The notes under the pieces are model-generated. The model made no database searches, was not told the DNA's origin, and saw only the letters and a program-made list of their open reading frames with translations. The position numbers and the translations under genes were made by a program. A stretch of DNA of 10,329 bases. Source: an uncultured Eubacterium sp. Its GTDB lineage: Bacteria > Bacillota > Clostridia > Lachnospirales > Lachnospiraceae. Every line of letters starts with the position of its first letter. Position 1 is the stretch's first letter. The stretch is taken from the NCBI GenBank assembly GCA_946412445.1, contig CAMKHH010000016.1, positions 1-10,329 on the forward strand, written 5' to 3'. Below, in pieces: positions 1 through 6,223 of this stretch.

Positions 1-346
1 TCTTCACCTCCAGCATTCTGCCTGAAGAACCCAAGGGCAGATTTCCTCCGTCATAGTTTTCATGAACCTGCGGATTGACCGGATGTTCTGTAAAATCGGA
101 TACTGTATCCATATGTGCAATCCATCCGACAGCAGGTGCCTGCTCATAGCCTTCCGTTGCCGGAAGTGAAGCATAGACATAACACATATCATCCACTCTG
201 GCATCAGAAAGACCCAATTGCTTCAGTTCTTCCACAAGCAGTTCTGCCAGGCAGAACTGCTCTTTTGTAGTAGGAACACTTTCACTGTCTTCATCGCTTG
301 CCGTAGGAATCACAATATATTTCAGTAATCTCTCGTAAGCCCTCAA
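1..346 (-). CDS. pepT: Peptidase T (tripeptide aminopeptidase), N-terminal part
   Basis: Zinc-dependent cytosolic aminopeptidase of the M20 family that removes the N-terminal residue from tripeptides. Only about the first 115 of the roughly 410 residues usual for the family are present; the rest lies beyond the left edge. The translation matches the PepT start, including the GWIAHMDT segment with the expected metal-site His78 and catalytic-site Asp80, followed by a VNPQVHENYDGG stretch typical of PepT. The start is a TTG at 346-344: an in-frame TGA lies a few codons upstream and the first in-frame ATG is only at about residue 54, inside the conserved region. The TTG overlaps the copZ stop (TTGA), and a GAGGTGA ribosome site at 360-354 lies 7 nt before it within the copZ coding end. 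Translation is therefore probably coupled to the copper chaperone gene. The family call is secure; the role within a copper operon is unclear. Confidence 0.9.
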   Translation of the reverse strand, partial: MRAYERLLKYIVIPTASDEDSESVPTTKEQFCLAELLVEELKQLGLSDARVDDMCYVYASLPATEGYEQAPAVGWIAHMDTVSDFTEHPVNPQVHENYDGGNLPLGSSGRMLEVK

Positions 347-540
347 ATCTCTGTCACCTCAAATCCCAGGTCATCCATAATCTCTTTGGCCTTGGCAACA
401 CAATGTTCGCATCCATCAATGGTCACGGTTTTATTTTCCAAAGATACTTCAAAATCCAGGTCCGCTGCCTTCATGGCCTTTGTGATTCTTTCCACACATT
501 TTTCGCAATGCATATCTTCTGCTTTTAATACTGTCTTCAT
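343..540 (-). CDS. copZ: CopZ-like copper chaperone (HMA domain) with two CxxC motifs
   Basis: A 65-residue stand-alone heavy-metal-associated domain, the usual size for CopZ, which carries Cu(I) in the cytosol to CopA and to CsoR-type regulators. The canonical metal site is MHCEKC (Cys12, Cys15) in the loop after the first strand. The C-terminal half follows the HMA pattern, ending in DDLGFEV. Unusually, there is a second motif, CEHC (Cys44, Cys47), at the predicted turn between strand 3 and helix 2, where ordinary CopZ proteins have no cysteines. A GGAGGAAT ribosome site lies a few bases before the ATG. The gene follows copA by 41 nt with no terminator and overlaps the start of pepT. The copper assignment rests on the HMA fold and on the csoR-copA context; binding of another soft metal cannot be excluded. 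Confidence 0.92.
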   Translation of the reverse strand: MKTVLKAEDMHCEKCVERITKAMKAADLDFEVSLENKTVTIDGCEHCVAKAKEIMDDLGFEVTEI

Positions 541-581
541 CTCTATTCCTCCATCTTTACTTTATAACGCATATTTGAAGT

Positions 582-2825
582 TTACTTTAATTTAATTGTC
601 CGCAGGCGCAGCGCATTAGTCACTACGAAAACGGAACTGAAGGACATCGCAAGTCCTGCGATGATGGGGTTCAAAAGCGGGCCCCCAAAAGGATACAGAA
701 GTCCTGCTGCCACAGGAATCCCACAGGTATTAAAGATAAATGCCCAGAACAGGTTTTCTTTAATATTCCTTATCGTGGACTTACTGAGTTTAATGGCTCG
801 GTATACATCCATTAAATCAGATTTCATCAGAACAACATCACTGGATTCCATGGCGATATCGCTTCCGCTGCCTATGGCTACACCAACGTCCGCCTGCGCC
901 AGCGCCGGTGCATCATTGATGCCATCTCCTACCATCATAACCCTTTTTCCTTCCTTCTGCAAGGCAGAAACCACAGAAGCTTTATCCTCAGGGAGAACCT
1001 CTGCGATCACTTCATCCGCATTCACCTGTTTCCCTATATAAGCGGCAGTCCGCTTATTATCTCCGGTCAGCATATAGACTTTTACCCCTAAGGAACGGAT
1101 TTTATCAATAGCCGCTTTGCTTGTTTCCTTCACTGTATCAGCCACACTTACGATTCCCAACACCTGGCCTTCCCGCACCACAAACATGGGGGTCTGACCT
1201 TTTTCCGCCAGCTCATCGGCTGCTTTCTGATAGTCTCCCAGGTCAAAATGCATCTCTTCCACCATCCGCAGGTTTCCAATATAAATCTGGCTTTCGTTAT
1301 AAACTGCCTGAATTCCTTTTCCCGTCAGGCTTTGGAAATCCGTAACTTCTTTTAATTCCATCCCGCGGTTTCTGGCGCCCTCCACGATTGCCTGGCCGAG
1401 AGGATGCTCAGAAGGCATTTCACAGGAAGCAGCCATTAAAAGCAGGTCTTCATCTGGGATTTCTTTACTGATGATTTCTGTAACCTTAGGTTTTCCCTCT
1501 GTAATTGTACCCGTCTTATCCAGAATAACAGCACCTACCTTGTGAGTAATTTCCAGTGCTTCTCCACTTTTTATCAGAATTCCATATTTGGCGCCAAGAC
1601 CTGTTCCAACCATAATTGCGGTCGGTGTTGCGAGGCCAAGTGCACAGGGGCATGCAATAACCAGTACTGATACAAAAATACGCAGGACGAAGGAAGCCGG
1701 ATGTCCCGTAACTGCCCATATAACAGCGGCAACCAGTGCAATGAGAAGAACTGCCGGAACAAAATAGCCGGCCACAGTATCCGCAAGCTTTGAAATCGGA
1801 GCCTTCTTCCCTTGTGCATCCTCCATCAGTTTTATAATCTTTGCAAGTGTCGTATCACTTCCCACACGGGAAACCGTAACCTGCATGGCCCCGTTGTAAT
1901 TCATGCTTCCGCCGATTACTTCATCTCCGGGTTCCTTTTCCACAGGAATACTTTCTCCCGTCAGCATGGATTCATCCACACTGGATACACCCTGGCGTAC
2001 AATTCCATCCAAAGGAACCTTACTTCCCGGACGAACCAGAATTAAATCTCCCGCCTGCACCTGTTCCACAGGTACTTCCTGTTCTTTGCCGTCTTTCAGT
2101 AACACCGCAATGTCCGGAGCCAGTTCCATCAGTTTTCGAATCGCCTCAGATGTCTTTCCTTTGCTTCGGCTTTCCAGATATTTTCCCAGCATGACCAGTG
2201 TCACAACAATCGCTGCAGATTCATAATAAAGCTGGTCAACTGCATGCTTATTTGACGGAATCATAATCGTCATAACCAGGCTGTACAGGAATGCACTTCC
2301 GGTTCCGATAGCCACCAGCGAATCCATGTTCGGATGCCCGCGGAACAAGGTTTTAAAACCCACAATATAGAACTTTCTTCCGAAAAACAGAACAATCGCT
2401 GTTAATATCAGCTGAGTGACAGCAAAGTTCAGCGGATGCATATGCATATGGAGTATCTCCGGTAACGGCATAGGCCAAGGCACCATATGCCCCATGGAGA
2501 TGTAGAGCAAAGGCAGTGCAAAGATAATGGCTCCGATCAGGCGAAATCTGATTTTATGAAGTGCCTCTTCCTGCTCTGCTTTCTCCTCCTGCTTTACCTT
2601 TTTAGTCTCGGCTGCCTCCAATGCTGCCGAAAATCCGGCCCGGTCTACTTTATTCATAATTAACTCCGGGTTAACCTTTTTTTCATCATAGGTGATGGTC
2701 ATCTTATTGGTCGCAAGGTTTACATTGCTTACCGAAACTCCATCCAGCTTGCGCGTTACCCGCTCCACTGCTGCACTGCAGGAGGCGCAAGTCATGCCCT
2801 TTATGTTATATGTCTCTGTTTTCAT
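582..2825 (-). CDS. copA: Cu(I)-exporting P1B-type ATPase CopA
   Basis: Integral membrane pump that uses ATP to expel Cu(I) from the cytosol. The 747 residues start with one HMA domain (GMTCASC, Cys13 and Cys16), followed by a charged linker (about 70-90) and the membrane segments of a P1B ATPase. Visible motifs are TGES (289-292, actuator), CPC (392-394, transmembrane metal site), DKTGT with phosphorylated Asp436, the HP pair at 474-475, TGDN (587-590) and GDGINDAP (633-640). The TM8 signature MxxSS is present as Met727, Ser730 and Ser731, supporting the Cu(I) subgroup. In TM7 the usual Tyr-Asn pair reads Phe698-Asn699. The outer loop between the first two helices is rich in Met and His (HMHMH at 126-130). 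The start ATG is preceded by AGGAGGA at good spacing. The gene lies 81 nt after csoR and before copZ and should be induced by copper through CsoR. Confidence 0.97.
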   Translation of the reverse strand: MKTETYNIKGMTCASCSAAVERVTRKLDGVSVSNVNLATNKMTITYDEKKVNPELIMNKVDRAGFSAALEAAETKKVKQEEKAEQEEALHKIRFRLIGAIIFALPLLYISMGHMVPWPMPLPEILHMHMHPLNFAVTQLILTAIVLFFGRKFYIVGFKTLFRGHPNMDSLVAIGTGSAFLYSLVMTIMIPSNKHAVDQLYYESAAIVVTLVMLGKYLESRSKGKTSEAIRKLMELAPDIAVLLKDGKEQEVPVEQVQAGDLILVRPGSKVPLDGIVRQGVSSVDESMLTGESIPVEKEPGDEVIGGSMNYNGAMQVTVSRVGSDTTLAKIIKLMEDAQGKKAPISKLADTVAGYFVPAVLLIALVAAVIWAVTGHPASFVLRIFVSVLVIACPCALGLATPTAIMVGTGLGAKYGILIKSGEALEITHKVGAVILDKTGTITEGKPKVTEIISKEIPDEDLLLMAASCEMPSEHPLGQAIVEGARNRGMELKEVTDFQSLTGKGIQAVYNESQIYIGNLRMVEEMHFDLGDYQKAADELAEKGQTPMFVVREGQVLGIVSVADTVKETSKAAIDKIRSLGVKVYMLTGDNKRTAAYIGKQVNADEVIAEVLPEDKASVVSALQKEGKRVMMVGDGINDAPALAQADVGVAIGSGSDIAMESSDVVLMKSDLMDVYRAIKLSKSTIRNIKENLFWAFIFNTCGIPVAAGLLYPFGGPLLNPIIAGLAMSFSSVFVVTNALRLRTIKLK

Positions 2826-2840
2826 ATCTTCCTCCTATTA

Positions 2841-2910
2841 TTTTGCGGGTCCTGAAGTCGTACTTTTTCATGCAAACATGAAACGCACTCTCCTTTGACC
2901 CTGATATCAT
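2841..2910 (-). repeat. Diverged palindromic repeat copy C, between csoR and copA
   Basis: Read on the minus strand, the element begins ATGATATCAGGGTCAAA and ends AGGACCCGCAAAA, matching the borders of the two copies at 3311-3530. GGGTC (2901-2897) can pair with GACCC (2851-2847). Inside, TTTCATG and CATGAAA (2883-2877 and 2872-2866) form a perfect 7-bp hairpin with loop TTTG. The inner arms are shorter than in copies A and B, and the sequence differs while the fold is kept. The csoR stop codon lies at its left border and the copA ribosome site starts about 8 nt after its right border, so it must be transcribed within the copper mRNA. Confidence 0.75.
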
Positions 2911-3209
2911 TTCATCAGCTTCCTGATTGTGTCACATAATTCATCTACTACCTGTTCATCCCCCTCCTTAATATCATCAACCACACAGGTTTTTATGTGA
3001 TTCGTAAGTAATTCCCGATTAAATGCATTAAGTGCGGACTGAATGGCGGCCACCTGGTTCAGGATATCCACACAGTATCTCTCTTCTTCAACCATCGTTT
3101 TAACACCGCGAACCTGACCTTCTATCCGGTTAAGACGATGAATCAGCTTTTTATACTCTAAGTCTTCCCTGTGTTTGGTTTTTGTACAACAACATTTTTC
3201 TGTTTCCAT
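2907..3209 (-). CDS. csoR: CsoR-family copper-sensing repressor
   Basis: A 100-residue all-helical DNA-binding repressor that releases its operator when it binds Cu(I). The diagnostic ligands are present with the spacing of known copper sensors: Cys46 (in RYCVDIL), His71 and Cys75 (in NHIKTC), with Tyr45 beside the first cysteine. This distinguishes it from nickel/cobalt RcnR and formaldehyde FrmR relatives. The DNA-contact helix contains RLNRIEGQVRG (25-35). The N-terminus carries an extra Cys triplet (6-8) outside the conserved core. The ATG at 3209 is chosen because GGAGGAG lies just upstream; a longer frame opening at a TTG near 3254 would begin upstream of the predicted transcript start. 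It is the first gene of the copper operon and has its operator in its own promoter, so it should be autoregulated. Confidence 0.96.
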   Translation of the reverse strand: METEKCCCTKTKHREDLEYKKLIHRLNRIEGQVRGVKTMVEEERYCVDILNQVAAIQSALNAFNRELLTNHIKTCVVDDIKEGDEQVVDELCDTIRKLMK

Positions 3210-3223
3210 GTTAATTCTCCTCC

Positions 3224-3248
3224 TTATATACCCCCTATGGGTATATAA
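3224..3248. promoter_or_regulatory. CsoR-type operator, perfect inverted repeat
   Basis: Arms TTATATACCC (3224-3233) and GGGTATATAA (3239-3248) are exact 10-bp inverted repeats around the spacer CCTAT. A TACCC-n-GGGTA core is the known pattern of CsoR operators in Firmicutes and Actinobacteria. The site covers the downstream part of the -10 box and the predicted transcript start, so bound CsoR would block RNA polymerase. Its place directly before csoR makes the assignment strong, although binding itself is inferred. Confidence 0.9.
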
Positions 3249-3273
3249 TAACAAATCACTTCCACCATGTCAA
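3245..3273 (-). promoter_or_regulatory. Sigma-A promoter of the csoR-copA-copZ operon
   Basis: On the minus strand a perfect -35 box TTGACA (3273-3268) is followed by exactly 17 bp and then TATTAT (3250-3245), one mismatch from the consensus -10. The predicted start of transcription is near 3238, inside the operator, giving a short leader of about 28 nt before the csoR ATG. Confidence 0.85.
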
Positions 3274-3310
3274 GCACATTCTATACAATAACAGGCAAAT
3301 ATGATAAACT

Positions 3311-3383
3311 GATACCAGGGTTAAAAACTCATGTAACTTCATGCTCGCATGAAGTTACATGAATTTGGAACCCGCAAAACATG
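3311..3383 (+). repeat. Palindromic repeat copy A
   Basis: The borders are GATACCAGGGTTAAAA on the left and TTTGGAACCCGCAAAACATG on the right. The core is a perfect 15-bp inverted repeat (3329-3343 with 3348-3362) closed by the loop CTCG. An outer stem GGGTT (3318-3322) with AACCC (3369-3373) can close the whole element, with AAA and TTT pairing between the two stems. It reads in the direction of the PHP gene downstream. The family is not one I can name. Confidence 0.85.
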
Positions 3384-3384
3384 A

Positions 3385-3454
3385 GAATGCAGCCCGTTCA
3401 GGGCGGAATTCGAATGTTTTTAGGATTGTGGAAGCACGGAGTGCGGAACAATCC
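3385..3454 (+). other. Linker with two GGA-containing hairpins between repeat copies A and B
   Basis: Two further stem-loops with similar architecture. The first pairs GAAT (3385-3388) with ATTC (3408-3411) and GCCC (3392-3395) with GGGC (3401-3404). The second pairs GGATTGT (3423-3429) with ACAATCC (3448-3454) and GCAC (3434-3437) with GTGC (3441-3444), with loop GGA. In both, a GGA on the 3' side lies between the inner and outer stems. No open reading frame or ribosome site is evident here. This looks like structured non-coding sequence belonging to the same composite element as the flanking repeats; whether it is transcribed is unknown. Confidence 0.55.
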
Positions 3455-3458
3455 GTAG

Positions 3459-3530
3459 GTATCAGGGTCAAAAGTTCATGTAAATTCATGCTCGCATGAA
3501 GTTACATGAGTTTGGGACCCGCAAAACATG
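3459..3530 (+). repeat. Palindromic repeat copy B
   Basis: Direct repeat of copy A at an offset of about 147 bp: the left border reads GTATCAGGGTCAAAA and the right border TTTGGGACCCGCAAAACATG. The inner stem (3476-3490 with 3495-3509, loop CTCG) has one mismatch, A3484 against G3501. The outer stem is GGGTC (3465-3469) with GACCC (3516-3520), where copy A has GGGTT with AACCC. The change is therefore compensated on both sides of the stem. The element ends about 20 nt before the ribosome site of the PHP gene. Confidence 0.85.
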
Positions 3531-3532
3531 GT

Positions 3533-3547
3533 ATGAAGTTACATGAA
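3533..3547 (+). repeat. Isolated third copy of the repeat's right arm, next to the PHP ribosome site
   Basis: ATGAAGTTACATGAA repeats the right arm of copies A and B but has no left partner of its own. It can pair perfectly over 14 bp with the left arm of copy A (3329-3342), or with one mismatch with that of copy B (3475-3489). It ends 4 nt before the AGGAGGT ribosome site (3552-3558). Confidence 0.7.
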
Positions 3548-3562
3548 ATTCAGGAGGTAGCT

Positions 3563-4408
3563 ATGGAAAAATATATTGATCTGCATGTACATTCGAATTG
3601 TTCAGACGGAACTTATACACCGGAAGAATTGGTTGCATATGCATTGGAAAAGGATTTAAGGGCGATGGCGCTGACAGATCACGATACCACTGAAGGCATA
3701 CAAAGAGCTTGTAAGGCCGCAGAGCATACCGATCTGGAGCTGATTCCCGGAATTGAGCTTTCCACAGAATATAACAAGAAGGATATTCATATACTCGGAC
3801 TGGATATCGATTCTGAAAATTCTCGTTTTCAAAATCAGTTAAAAGCTTTCAGGGATTCAAGGGATATCCGGAATCAAAAGATGATCGCCCTGCTGCAAGC
3901 GCATGGTATAGCAGTCTCACCCGAACAGATGAAGCAGGAATTTCCCGATTCCGTATGGACAAGGGCTCATTTCGCAAGATTTCTTCTGGATCATGGTGAT
4001 GTCAAGAATATGGAAAGTGCGTTTGAGAACTATCTGGGAGATCAGGCCCCCTGCTTTGTTCCGCGGGAAAAGGTAACTCCATTCCAGGCAATTAAGCTTA
4101 TTCACGAGGGGGGCGGCTATGCGGTACTCGCTCATCCACTTTTATACCATCTGTCTGTAAATCAGCTCGAGGAACTTGTACAGAAACTGACAGCTTGTGG
4201 GCTGGACGGTATTGAGGCAATCTATTCTATGAATCGGTTCTCTGATGAATCTTCCATGAGGCAGCTGGCAAAACGCTTCGGACTGGCGGTAACAGGGGGC
4301 TCCGATTTTCATGGCAGTAATAAGCCATCGATTGATTTAGGCTCCGGAAAGGGGAACCTCCAGATTCCCTATGAAATATGGGAGAATCTGAAAAAGAGGT
4401 CTCTTTAG
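3563..4408 (+). CDS. PHP-domain phosphoesterase (YciV/RNase AM-like family)
   Basis: A 281-residue cytosolic metal-dependent phosphoesterase. The PHP metal ligands are all visible: His8 and His10 (DLHVHS), Asp15, His40 (LTDHDT), Glu65 (GIELS), His76, His191 (LAHP), Asp248 and His250 (GGSDFHG). Length and motif order match the family that contains E. coli YciV (RNase AM, a 5'-3' trimming nuclease) and a phosphatase acting on 3',5'-nucleoside bisphosphates such as pAp. Either activity is possible here. The ATG at 3563 is chosen for its AGGAGGT ribosome site and for the family-typical MxxxIDLHVHS start; the same frame is open to an ATG at 3506, but that lies inside repeat copy B. It is the only plus-strand gene, apparently monocistronic, with a repeat-rich leader and a terminator overlapping its stop codon. 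No confident promoter could be picked out among the repeats. Confidence 0.93.
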   Translation: MEKYIDLHVHSNCSDGTYTPEELVAYALEKDLRAMALTDHDTTEGIQRACKAAEHTDLELIPGIELSTEYNKKDIHILGLDIDSENSRFQNQLKAFRDSRDIRNQKMIALLQAHGIAVSPEQMKQEFPDSVWTRAHFARFLLDHGDVKNMESAFENYLGDQAPCFVPREKVTPFQAIKLIHEGGGYAVLAHPLLYHLSVNQLEELVQKLTACGLDGIEAIYSMNRFSDESSMRQLAKRFGLAVTGGSDFHGSNKPSIDLGSGKGNLQIPYEIWENLKKRSL

Positions 4409-4419
4409 AGAACCTCTTT
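4393..4419. terminator. Bidirectional intrinsic terminator between convergent genes
   Basis: AAAGAGGT (4393-4400) pairs with ACCTCTTT (4412-4419), and CTC (4401-4403) with GAG (4408-4410), around the loop TTTA with one bulged A. On the minus strand the stem runs into CTCTTTTTC, a usable T tract for the ABC operon. On the plus strand the tail is TTTCT, weaker. The PHP stop codon lies in the loop and the permease stop is at 4423, so the hairpin serves both transcripts. Confidence 0.75.
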
Positions 4420-4422
4420 CTA

Positions 4423-5298
4423 TCACTTTCGAAGTGGATTTATCTTTCGGCCTGCGATAAACAGAAACAATGCCGACAGGAGCATCTGTGCACCCACACT
4501 GAACCATACCATGTGGCTGACGATAAAATCATTCTTATAATTGCCAAACTGATTACAGATTGTGTTGATTTCATGTCCGTCGCCTACCTGCTGGCTGATA
4601 AGTCCAACAAAAGAAATCAGCGGATTCAGTAAAAACAGATAGATGAGTTTTCCTGCACTGGAATTTTCCGGGCCGCTCTGTACCGATTGCTGAAGTCTTG
4701 CAACATATAGCCCCATCGTGGGGGCGGCTACAGTCCCCACCAAAAGGAGAAGAACAAACATGTAAGTCATTACCGTTGCAATGGTCGTACGTTTAAATGT
4801 CACTGAGCAGCAGATTCCAAGGCTTCCGATATAAATGCCGGTTACCAGAAGGATGATCACCAGAAGGAACAAATCCCAAAGGCTGATTCCTCCAAAAACA
4901 AGTACCAGTGCAAGAGCCGGGAGCGTTGAAAATGTCAGCAGGAAAACTACACTTAATGCCGACTCCAGTTTTCCTGTAATAATTTTCCAGGGACTTAAAG
5001 AAGTGGTAAGAAGTACATCGAGTGTCTTGGCCTCCCTTTCCATGGAGATTGATCCGCCGGTAATGGCCGGAACGGCTATAAGAATCATGGCAAATAAAGC
5101 ATAGGCCATGAGCATATAGCATCTGGCAGGCATAGAATAACTGCCTGCCCTCATAACTCCACTGGCGGCACCCTCACCGAAAAAACTGGCTATGGCAATT
5201 GTTGCAAGCACAATATTGCAGCCACAGATAATCCATGAGATTTTTATTGATCGGGTATGTCTTTTTATGTCTTTTTCAAATACCGGATTCGTATTCAT
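4423..5298 (-). CDS. ABC-2 type transporter permease
   Basis: A 291-residue membrane subunit with six predicted helices: about 20-40, 62-84, 112-135, 141-165, 173-195 and 262-282. Between helices 2 and 3 is the cytosolic segment SMEREAKTLDVLLTTSLSPW (85-104), characteristic of the NosY/GldF-like ABC-2 permeases, where it contacts the ATPase. The ATG at 5298 is preceded by GGAGAGG; the frame is open further upstream inside the ATPase gene but without a comparable ribosome site. It overlaps the ATPase gene end by 23 bp, suggesting translational coupling, and is the last gene before the terminator. With the ATPase and the 742-residue protein it probably forms one envelope complex. The substrate cannot be told from sequence. 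Confidence 0.92.
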   Translation of the reverse strand: MNTNPVFEKDIKRHTRSIKISWIICGCNIVLATIAIASFFGEGAASGVMRAGSYSMPARCYMLMAYALFAMILIAVPAITGGSISMEREAKTLDVLLTTSLSPWKIITGKLESALSVVFLLTFSTLPALALVLVFGGISLWDLFLLVIILLVTGIYIGSLGICCSVTFKRTTIATVMTYMFVLLLLVGTVAAPTMGLYVARLQQSVQSGPENSSAGKLIYLFLLNPLISFVGLISQQVGDGHEINTICNQFGNYKNDFIVSHMVWFSVGAQMLLSALFLFIAGRKINPLRK

Positions 5299-6223
5299 AT
5301 GCCTCTCCTTCCCCTGTAAGATGGAAAAACAGGGACTCCAGGGAATTGTGCTCCCTGGCAAATGAGGTTACCAATACCCCTTCTTCCACTAACTCCTTCA
5401 GCAGATAGGCCTCCTCCTCAGGACTGCCGTCAAACCATACTGCTATCGCATGTTTGTCAATAGATATACGGCTGATTAAAGGATTCCTTCTTAAAATCTC
5501 CACTGCTTCCTTTTGGTGATGCATGACATCAATTCGTATGGGATTCGCACTGTCAATTGACAGCATAATGCTGTCAATCTCCCCCTGGAGTACCATCTTT
5601 CCCTGGTCTATAATTCCTATGCTGGTGCTTACATCTGATAATTCCGACAATATGTGAGAACTGATCAGGATTGTATAGCCCTCTTTCTGAAGTCTCTGAA
5701 TCAGATACTGAAATTCTCTGCGGGTTCTGGGATCCAGACCGGAGCAGGGTTCATCCAACACCAGAAGCCGCGGGCTGTGAATCAGGGCGCGGGCCAGACA
5801 CAATCTTTGCTGCATACCCCGGGACAGTGCATCTACAAGCCGGTCTTCCATTCCTGAAAGTCCAACCATATCCAAGACCTCCAGACTGCGTCTGCGTCCC
5901 TCTTTTCCGTAAATTCCATAGGCAGAGGCAAAAAACTCCAGATATTCGGTAACCTTCAGATTCTCATAAACACCGAAGAAGTCCGGTACAAAGCCTATCA
6001 TACGCTTAAGCTGTTCATAATTACCATTCAGACGTACTCCATCAATCCAGATTTCTCCGGAGTCATAAGTCAATAATCCGGAAATAATACGGATTGTCGT
6101 TGTCTTCCCTGCACCGTTTGGGCCCACGAATCCATAAACACTCCCGTTCTCTACTTCCATATTTAATCCGTTCAGTGCCTGAATACCCCCATATCGCTTA
6201 TGAAGCTTTTCAATTTTCAGCAT
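5276..6223 (-). CDS. ABC transporter ATP-binding protein (ABC-2 class)
   Basis: A 315-residue cytosolic nucleotide-binding subunit of the CcmA/NatA-like class. Motifs in order: Walker A GPNGAGKT (34-41), Q-loop region GFVPDFFGVYENL (77-89) with Asp81 where many families have Gln, signature LSRGMQQRL (133-141), Walker B LLVLDEP (153-159) with catalytic Glu158, D-loop SGLD (161-164) and switch His190. About 95 residues after the core form the usual C-terminal extension of this class. The ATG at 6223 is preferred: it is preceded by AGGCAGGAA and begins the family-typical MLKIEKLHKRYGG. A TTG at 6241 in the same frame lacks a ribosome site. The gene starts 14 bp inside the end of the 742-residue protein gene and ends 23 bp inside the permease gene, in a tightly coupled operon. 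Confidence 0.95.
   Translation of the reverse strand: MLKIEKLHKRYGGIQALNGLNMEVENGSVYGFVGPNGAGKTTTIRIISGLLTYDSGEIWIDGVRLNGNYEQLKRMIGFVPDFFGVYENLKVTEYLEFFASAYGIYGKEGRRRSLEVLDMVGLSGMEDRLVDALSRGMQQRLCLARALIHSPRLLVLDEPCSGLDPRTRREFQYLIQRLQKEGYTILISSHILSELSDVSTSIGIIDQGKMVLQGEIDSIMLSIDSANPIRIDVMHHQKEAVEILRRNPLISRISIDKHAIAVWFDGSPEEEAYLLKELVEEGVLVTSFAREHNSLESLFFHLTGEGEAYEYESGI

Noticed and set aside
3210..3254. Longer CsoR starting from a TTG near 3254
   Set aside because: It would start upstream of the predicted transcript start and include the operator; the ATG at 3209 has a strong ribosome site.
3261..3310. Plus-strand promoter for the PHP gene (for example TATACA or TATGAT as -10)
   Set aside because: No -35 box with more than two or three consensus positions lies at proper spacing, so no promoter is called.
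3311..3547. CRISPR array
   Set aside because: The repeats are palindromic over long arms, only two full copies occur in tandem with one 75-nt linker that is itself structured, and no cas genes are present.
3506..3562. Longer N-terminus for the PHP protein starting at 3506
   Set aside because: The ATG lies inside the stem of repeat copy B and has no ribosome site, whereas 3563 has AGGAGGT and matches the family start.
5979..5984. Asp81 in place of the Q-loop Gln in the ABC ATPase
   Set aside because: A Pro-Asp at this position is common in the ABC-2 ATPase class, so it is not treated as a defect.
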